Assembly (NCBI GenBank): GCA_029844215.1
Contig: CM056724.1
Location: forward strand, 30,604,446 to 30,668,445
Length of the DNA: 64,000 nucleotides
Source of the DNA: Przewalskia tangutica
Taxonomy: Eukaryota > Streptophyta > Magnoliopsida > Solanales > Solanaceae
Direction: 5' to 3'
The notes under the pieces were generated by a model, which searched no databases, had not been told where the DNA came from, and worked only from the letters and a program-made list of their open reading frames with translations. Positions 56,476 through 64,000 of the stretch are shown in pieces; the first letter of the stretch is position 1; each line of letters begins with the position of its first letter. Both the position numbers and the translations under genes were made by a program.

Positions 56476-57322
56476 AAAGGGGTTCGCGGAGTCGCCACCT
56501 AATTAGTTTGGGTGAATTAGGACACCTAAATGTCAACTAGGTTAAAGTCAACACTAACTCCATTTTTATGGTCTGCTAAACTTAATGAGATTCCGGGCAA
56601 GGGTTCTTTATTAATCTAGAGGGAAGGGGTTAGGCACCCTCTAAGATCCGCTAACTTGCGGTTATCCTGCCAAACCTAGGGTAATTATTATGTTTAAAAA
56701 TGCGTGTTTTGAAAATATAGAAAATGCTTCAAAATATTTTATAAAAGAAGGCATGTTGAATAAAGTTGTAAGACTAATGCTATAAAGTTTTAAAGTGTGC
56801 GTTTATATTGTTTATGATGTAAGCGGTGCCGATTTATGGACTATAGATATGCATTTATCTGCGAAATCAAAAAGTGGTGCGTTAGTTTTAGATATGCAAT
56901 TTTAAGGATTAGGCAAAAGATTAGATATAAAATGACTAGCCTAAGATAAATGATTAGAAGTGCATTTAATTCTAAATCATCTTCCCACTTTTTATGTTCA
57001 AAGACTAATTGAACTAGCTCTCCTATTAATTACAAAGTTAAATAATAAAATTGCAATAAACAAATAAAGGCATAAAATGAGGCAATTAGATTTAAAGAGC
57101 AAGAGGAGTGGAGACGGATGACAACGTCATCTTGTCCTATTTTTGTTTAGGAATTTCCGAAGCGGGAATGCGAATGCGGATGTACATAGACGCGGGTTGC
57201 CATTTGAAGTAGCTCATGATGAGTCTCGCCGTGAGACTCTTCGTTTTGCTCCGATGCATTTCATGTAAAAATAAAACGATAAGGATTAGCACATACTCTA
57301 AACTTTGTCAATTAATAAATAA

Positions 57323-57690
57323 GCATTTAGCAAACATAATTCATATCAAACTCAGCGTACCCATGAATAACAGTGAGGATCGGTGGCGATGCGTGAGCGA
57401 TGGCAATGGCGGCAAGCGGAGTGGGCTTAACCAATAAGTGAGCATTTAGCAAACATAATGCATCTCAAACCCAGTGTATCCATAAAAAAACAGTGAGGAT
57501 CAGTAGGCAGAGCGGGCAGTAAAATATGAGAAGCAAGCAGAGTAGACTTAACCCAAAACAAATAAGCATTTAGCAAACATAATTCATATCAAACTCAGCG
57601 TATCCATGAATAACAGTGAGGATCGGTAAGCGATGGCGATGCGCGACAAAGCGGAGTGGACTTAACCCAAATATATGCGTGGGTCAATTA
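57323..57690 (-). repeat. Three tandem ~120-bp units in the LTR
   Basis: GCATTTAGCAAACATAAT starts at 57323, 57442 and 57566, giving units of 119 and 124 bases that each include ACAGTGAGGATC and end in a GTGGACTTAACC-like phrase. The corresponding region of the LTR at 27790 has one related unit. Confidence 0.85.
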
Positions 57691-59814
57691 ATAATGCAGA
57701 GGCAAGAATGAACACTCATGGGCCTAGAAAGTCCTATTACAACTTCGTTAGGACAACTTAAGGGTCACATACATGGGCTGAACCCCAGTATACATGTATG
57801 CAGTAACCAGATATGAATACCACAATGATATACCTGAAGATATTGAGCGAGACAGTTGATGCATTCAGTGTGTATTCAAAGCAGGCAAATAATCAGTGAT
57901 GGAAGTTTATTCGGCGATCTTACTGGGAATTTAAGCCATCTTGCACGACAAACCAAGTTACAAGAAATAGTTTGAAAGCTGGGGAACAATATATGCCTTA
58001 ATAGATAGTGTCCGCACGTCATTTCACCTAAAAGGCTAAGAACTCTTATTTCATTAATGCAACTGAGTTAACACATTAGTACCAAAGAGGTCACTCAAAT
58101 ATGCAGAGAGTGCCCGATAGACTGAATGGATACCCACAACTACATCATATTAATCAAGACACAAATGAGATCGGATATTATTTGTCATAAAAATATGATA
58201 TCGATGCTGGTATCAAAATAATCACGTTAACAAAACATAATTACGAATACAGATAGCGATTAATTCTGACTAAACAGATTCGACATAAACAAATGCACTT
58301 CAAATCATACGCAAATGGTATTGAACACAACTAACAGAACACATCATTTCAAACAGATTATAATGCATAAATCGCCCAAGAAATCTGAAAGAGAATGGGT
58401 TTACATTCTCCGGACAAATGACAAGGCGTATCAAGTCGTCGGTCCACTCGACGGGTTATTGCGATGCGATTGAAAGCGATGCGGTTTATGGTCGATTCTA
58501 GGTGCGGATTTTCGATATGCTGCTCTAGTGTTTTTCCTATTCTCGCTGGTTGGATTTTTTTAGTCGAAAAAGAAAGGGGTCTAGATTGCTGTCCACCCTT
58601 GCTCCTCCCCCCCGATATTCTGCCGCTCTTGTTTATTGCGATTTTGACTGCTCTCCCCGTCTGAGCTCTGTTGCTCTCGATCCTGGATGTTCTGCCCTGG
58701 TTTTTGCCCTCCAAGCTCGATTGGACTGCTGCCCTTCGAATGCCTATTGCATGCCTAAACGTTCTGTATTTATAGCTAATAATCTGGGCCCCAAGTTTGG
58801 TAGGTTTTGATATAGCTTTGGGTCGAATATGCTGACTGATTTGGTGCGATTCGATCTTGGTTATGGTAAGTTTTCGGTTCTGGAAGGATTTTGCTAATCT
58901 CTTTATGGCAAGTTCGTGGTTTACGCGATTTTGAATGGTACTGGTAGGGTTAAGGAAAGTCGCCGGATTTTCCACCCTAAAAATCCGGCGAGATTCGCGG
59001 AGGGGAGTACGCGGCGGGTCTTTAGGTTGCTAGGGTTCTTGCTGCGTTTTTGTATTGTGGACGATGAGATGGGGAAAAGGTCTGAAGGAAAGGTAAAGGT
59101 ATAGGGGTGAGCTGGGCTGAGAGGGAAATAAGGGGGCTGGTCGCGATGGGCTTCTGGACTGATAAGGGGGGAATAAAGGGGTAGGGTGCTGGGCCGCGGA
59201 TGTTGGGCCTGCGGGTGTGGGCTGCGGGTCGCGGATGGGGCTGGGTAGAATGTGGGCTGGTGATATTAATAAGTTTAATTTAAGTGGGTTATTAGTTTAA
59301 AGTGTTAGTTTTAGGAATTAGTTTAGGTGTATTATTAATTAATTAGTGGTGAATTAAATTAGTAAATTGTAATTAAATTATTTAGGTGCTTTACTAATCT
59401 AATTGTTATAATAATAAATGCGGGCGTGTTATTTAATTAGTGCTTAATATTTTAGAATGCGGCGCTATTAATTTAAAATCTTATTTATTTAAATAAGTTA
59501 TGAAATTGTTTTTCTTACTAATAAATGCGACTATGCTACTTGACACGACGTCATTGCTAAATTATTTATTTTATGTATTTATTAATTATTTAAGAATTGT
59601 TTGACAGGGCTTAAAATTAATAAATGCGGGCGCGAGACTCTAAGTGCTTAATACTCTACGTAAAATGCGGTGTTATTATTAAATTGCTTATTTATGCCTG
59701 TATTAATGTTTTATCGCTGCATTTTATTATAAAAAATCATAAAAATTATTTTGCAAAATTAGTGTAGTTTTATGGCTAATGACTGGGCGGGAGGGTCAAA
59801 ATTGGGTGTCAACA

Positions 59815-59828
59815 ACTTGTCCCTCTTT
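59815..59828 (-). other. Polypurine tract of the second Tat/Ogre-derived element
   Basis: The minus strand reads AAAGAGGGACAAGT directly before the LTR start at 59814. Confidence 0.7.
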
Positions 59829-60639
59829 GTATGGAGATGATGGAAGAATCTTCGGACAAAGACGTTGACTCATAGCCAATTTTGTCTCGATCCTCAGAAT
59901 TGCAAAAATGTTGGGCAATTAAGACAAAGTGTAGCGGACTAGCGTCCCGGTGTCGAGTTATGGCGACAACTGGGCTACCGTGGTCAAACACGAGCGGGCT
60001 AATGCGGACTCAAAATTTGTCGGTGTCGAGTTATGGCGACCGGGCTACCATGGTCAAAACACCAAGGTGGGCTACGGACTCGAAATTTGTCGATGTCGAG
60101 TTATGGCGACATTTGGTGTAATGCTAAAAGTAAAAATAAAAATAACTGGCTTGAACCTGGGGTGTACTGGTATCGACTTATGTTGGTGGGTGTATGGTGA
60201 TGTGGAACGAGTGGACCGGCGGCGAGGCTCTTACGCCGTTCGTTGGGAAGGTTGACCCACGACAAATTGCCGATTATTTGTAAGAAAATCCACGTTGTGC
60301 TCCTGCTCTGCGTACTAAGACTTAAACAAGCGATTAGTGCATAAGCTGTTAAGGCAAAATGATGATCGTAATTTTAAAGCGATTAGCGTGAGTAGAAAAT
60401 GTTATCCTGCAAAAACGTGATGCATGTTGTGTTGATGCGATGCTGCAAATCTATGATTTTCGTCCTTGCACAGACGGGTTGCGATTGTGAATGCGGATAT
60501 GTTGTTCTTGCTGCAACTGCCCCTGTAGACTAAAGCTCAAGGAAGAGTTAGTGCATAACTGCTAAGACAAAACAATAAAGCATGAATAAGAAATGCAGTT
60601 TGAGAGTATAGAAATGAATCACTTGCGTAGATGTGATAT

Positions 60640-61755
60640 CTTTGATGATAAGCGTCGTTTTGGACTTGCGTCATGGCGTCGTTTTGGACTTGTTGTCTTG
60701 ATAACGTCATTATGCGGACATGTTCTTCTTGGCGTCGTTGCGTGACATAATCTTGTCGCGTCATTATGCGGGCGTGTTCTTGATGGCGTCGTTTTGGACT
60801 TGTTGTCGCGATAACGTCGTTGCACTGGGCGATGTTCTTCTTTGGCGTCGTTGCGTAGACATAATGCTTGATCACGTCGTTATGCGGGCGTGTTCTTGAT
60901 GGCGTCGTTTCGGACTTGTTGTCTTGATAACGTTGTTGTATGCGAGCGATGTTCTTCTTTGGCGTCGTTGCGTAGACATAATGCTGATGACGTCGTTGTC
61001 TGGACGTGTTGCTGATGACGTCGTTTTAGGACTTGTTGTGCTGATAACGTCGTCGCCTGGACGTGTTGCGGCTGGCGTCGTTGCATAGACATAATGCTGA
61101 TCACGTCGTTATGCGGGCGTGTTCTTCGCGGCGTCGTTGCGTAGACATAATCGCGATCACGTCGTTATGCGGGCGTGTTACTTACGGCGTCGTTTTGGAC
61201 TTGTTGTCTTGATAACGTCGTTGCACGGGCGATGTTCTTCTTGGCGTCGTTGCGTAGACATAATCGCGATCCGCGTCGTTATGCGGGCGATGTTCTTTGT
61301 TGGCGTCGTTTTGGACTTCTTTGTCTTGATAACGTCGTTATGCGGGCGTCTTCTTCTTTGCAATCTTGATGGCGTCGTTATGCGGGCGTATTCTTCTTGG
61401 CGTCGTTTTCGGACTTCTTTGTCTTGATAACGTCGTTACTGGGCGATATTCTTCTTTGCAATCTTGATGGCGTCGTTATGCGGATGTATTCTTCTTGGCG
61501 TCGTTTGGACTTCTTTGTCGCGATAACGTCGTTACTGAGCGATGTTCTTCTTTGCCAATCTTGATGGCGTCGTTATGCGGACTTGTTGTCTTGTCGCGTC
61601 GTTATGCGGACTTCTTTGTCTTGATAACGTCGTTATGCGGGCGTGTTCTTCTTTGCAATCTTGATAGCGTCGTTATGCGGGCGTGTTCTTGATGGCGTCG
61701 TTTTCGGACTTCTTTGTCTTGATAACGTCGTTACTGGGCGTGTTCTTCTTTGCTC
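60640..61755 (-). repeat. Complex minisatellite rich in GGCGTCGTT / AACGTCGTT
   Basis: About 1.1 kb of interleaved units built from GATGGCGTCGTTTTGGACTT, TTGATAACGTCGTTATGCGG and GCGTGTTCTTCTT words, with higher-order duplications of about 60-120 bp. It occupies the same place as minisatellite B of the first element but the units differ. ORFs on both strands are artefacts. Confidence 0.88.
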
Positions 61756-62129
61756 ATGAAGCTAAGTTTGAGAAAAATTAGTGTATACCTGTTTAAATGA
61801 AATGATAAATACATATGAGACATGCAATTCTATGGGTAGAGATGTCGTCCCTGATACGCCTGATGAATACTGAGATGTTGTCCTTGCACGGACATGCTAA
61901 ATGTTAGCCCGGAATTGCCATGATGCCTTTGGTGTGTGCAAATTTGACTTTATGCCCGAGTTGATGCGCTAGGCTTAGTTGCGGAACTTTGAATTTTGAC
62001 TGCTGATTGTCGATGACCCTTTCTGTTTCTGCTGCTTCTAGTGCGGACTTTGAACTTTGGATTGTTGTCATATCCTCTGCCTCTGCTTTGCTTTCTTTAC
62101 GCCTGCGAAGAAAACTTTTGCCGTATTTT

Positions 62130-63552
62130 ACCATACATTAATATGACAAACCTGCGCTCAAAGAAAACTTGTGAGTTTTGGGGGTGGTCGATTCGTATTT
62201 GACTTCGCCGCCTTGTTCCTTGACATCTGCGTGCCTGACCTGTTTGGACTTGCAACCCCTGTCTGGTTTCCTACCTTGTCCCAGTTTTGAAAAAGGTGTT
62301 TGGCCTAAGGTGGGTCTCAATGGAGTTGTTTGTGTATTCTCGTTATTTTCAAAACGAATGGAAAGTTTCCTAATGGTGTGACCGAAGCCAATTTAGGCGC
62401 TCGTATCCCGTGAGGAATCGGTCATGGCGTAGTTCATTACAAGCGAATATTGGGTAAAATTCTAAAGGTGGGACCGTCTTAGATATGGCCGCCTACGTAT
62501 CCGTCAAGGGAATCAGGTCGAACGTAGTTCCAATTGCAAGCAAAACTTAAGTGAAACATTATTAAAGCTTAAATATGAGTTTTAAATTATTCTGCTAAAC
62601 TAAATTGTTTTTTCTTATCCGGGCTCTAGGCGGACCAGAACAAGGGTGCAAATCCAATACGCCTTGCTCTGCGTCATGCCGGGTGGGTCTTCGTATTCTA
62701 TCAGTATCTCCTTCTTTTGGCTTCTGCGTGGTGCCTGCTTGGATAAATGACTGATTCGGGCGGAGCGGGTTACGCCGAGGAACACCTCTTCCTTTGGGGT
62801 TCATTGTACTCATTAGGGGAGGCCTCCTCCACCTGAATGACTCCCTCTTTGATTTACTCCTCTATTTTGTCCTTGAGTGTATAACAATTTTCGATGTCGT
62901 GCCCCTCGACACCGGAGTGGTATGCGCAATGTTTGGTTTTATCATGCTCTCAGGAAGTAGGCCTGGGGTATTTCTGGGAATTGGCCGGAGTATTCCTGCG
63001 GTTTTCAGCTTCTCATACACTTGGGTTATGGGTTCGGCTAAAGGTGTATAGGTTCTGGTTGGCTTTCTCTCAGCATCTATGCGGGGTTTGAAGATGTTTA
63101 GTGGGCGGGCCTTTGGCTGTGGCGTATCTGTGGTGGGTATCATGAGGGTTGTCGTATGCACTGCGAAAGTAGGTTTGTGGTGGCCTTTGGTTTGTGTTTG
63201 GCTGGAGTATGGTAGACATTTGGTTTTGTGTGGGATATATGGATGCATTGTATATCGGATGAATGGGATATGTAGTAAGAGGGTACTGGTAATAATTTGG
63301 AGGATTTTGGTTATTTGCAGTGACGAGTTCTTTAGTGATGTTTAGGCCTTACGATTTGGCTGCGAGGTTGCCGTTTCTTTGCGGTAATTGGGCGAGGTGT
63401 TCGATCGGATCTACGCTGCTTTTCTTTTCTAAGACCCCTGCTTCGCCTATAGGAACCAAGACAGGTTCCGACTCGTTCTGCTCAAATGTCCTTGAATCGG
63501 TCATGTCACTGGACCGTGCCTTTGATCTTGTGAAATATCGATGCTCTGTCAT
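62130..63552 (-). pseudogene. Tat/Ogre-type gag remnant
   Basis: A start-like ATG at 63552 opens MTEHRYFTRSKARSS. Further down, TYTPLAEPITQVYEKLKTAG and ILRPIP match the end of Tat/Ogre gag. The family zinc-like motif CAYHSGVEGHDIENC is visible at 62883-62927 in a different frame, followed by YTLKDKIEE, so a frameshift lies near 62940. A Pro/Arg-rich tail (62595-62813) follows. No protease or RT sequence comes after it; the region runs into minisatellites. Confidence 0.8.
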
Positions 63553-64000
63553 TGCTTAGTCAAATACAAATCGACCTTTGGGGGAGATGATAAATCCTTT
63601 AGACAACATGTAGCAAACTGCGTTAGTGTAAAGCACGTGATTTTGCAAAAGTGTAAAAACATTTAGCAAGTACATGTTGCACATAAATTGTGGCATTGCA
63701 AGCGAGTCCTAACATGCATGGGGACCCCTTTATGCCAGAGGTAGGCCTAAACGTCACTTATGCGAGATTATGACGGATTTGTCCAAGTCGTCCAACTGTA
63801 ATGCTTTTGTTGGAAGTGGCGACCAAATGACGGTGCACTTTTCCCAATTTCAGCATGACATAATTTGGTTTGGATTTGTCTATCATTGTCACGCTACACA
63901 TAATATGCTGGTTGGTCGTTGGGTTGAGGAACCCGTCGACGAGTTTGGTGTCTTCCTAATTGTGGTGTCAATGCCAAGGACCGACCCACCTAAGGTAAAT

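Larger units (their letters stand above)
56265..59814 (-). repeat. 3' LTR of the second Tat/Ogre-derived element
   Basis: On the minus strand it reads from TGTTGACACCCAATTTTGAC (59814) to GGGTGTGACA (56265), about 3.55 kb. It shares blocks with 17237-18041 (GGAGTCGCCACCTAATTA, GGCACCCTCTAAGATCCGCT) but has its own internal repeats. The 205-residue minus ORF at 58358-58975 lies wholly in the LTR and has no recognisable domain. Confidence 0.85.
56265..64000 (-). mobile_element. Second Tat/Ogre-derived element, 3' LTR and most of the interior
   Basis: Minus strand. The 3' LTR is 56265-59814; the interior runs to the window edge. Organisation is identical to the element at 17237-37596: purine tract, three-fold repeat, minisatellites, gag remnant and conserved leader (63750-63995). 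It is a different subfamily by LTR sequence. Gag sequence is better preserved; no pol is seen in the 4.2 kb visible. The 5' LTR and primer site should lie beyond 64000. Confidence 0.82.

Noticed and set aside
58358..58975. 205-residue minus-strand ORF
   Set aside because: It lies entirely in an LTR, has no recognisable domain and no counterpart ORF was noted in the other LTRs.
60537..61692. Arg/Thr-rich and Leu/Cys-rich ORFs
   Set aside because: They arise from the GGCGTCGTT minisatellite on both strands.

Overview
This is a repeat-dense piece of a eudicot nuclear chromosome, most likely from an asterid and probably Solanaceae. The lineage call rests on recognition: a SINE of the type common in tomato, potato and tobacco (43048-43264), related SINEs nearby, and Tekay/Del, Athila and Tat/Ogre elements with familiar LTR ends. 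It was not tested by any search. Almost everything is LTR retrotransposon. One intact-looking host gene is present, on the + strand at 38735-44571.

Host gene. Four exons join in frame into a 694-residue plastid-type FtsH-like AAA protein that lacks the zinc-protease domain and best matches FTSHI3. Its transit-peptide region holds a 135-bp in-frame tandem repeat. The 5' side carries copia debris and two tiny uORFs. Introns 1 and 2 hold a microsatellite, a SINE and a second tRNA-like repeat. A 5'-truncated SINE with a 16-bp target duplication lies just after the stop codon.

Layout. 1-5016: two minus-strand Tekay-type LTRs flank a + strand polymerase fragment. 5017-6006: a repair-scar junction, one CACTA end and a small gypsy gag-pol scrap. 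6007-14533: a minus-strand Athila element without most of gag, followed by templated filler and a + strand gypsy RT fragment to about 15060. 15700-17236: LTR-like debris holding a foldback element. 17237-37596: a minus-strand Tat/Ogre-derived element without pol; its 3' LTR contains a complete insertion of a + strand Tekay element (18042-27759, TSD AGATA), and the other LTR preserves the empty site. 37833-38190: copia RNase H and LTR scrap. 38735-44571: the host gene. 44954-46490: SINE, hAT and Mutator-like small elements. 46625-54318: a minus-strand Ty1/copia element with TSD TCTCG and a truncated 5' LTR. 54881-56264: a gypsy LTR fragment cut by a second Tat/Ogre-derived element (56265 to beyond 64000).

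How it fits together. The window is a layered insertion record. Target duplications, empty sites and nested boundaries give a relative order. The candidate least-described system is the pol-less Tat/Ogre-derived family: long LTRs, a conserved leader, a residual gag and fast-changing minisatellites before the 3' LTR. A GGCGCC-rich word set also recurs upstream of the TATA box in two unrelated LTR superfamilies.
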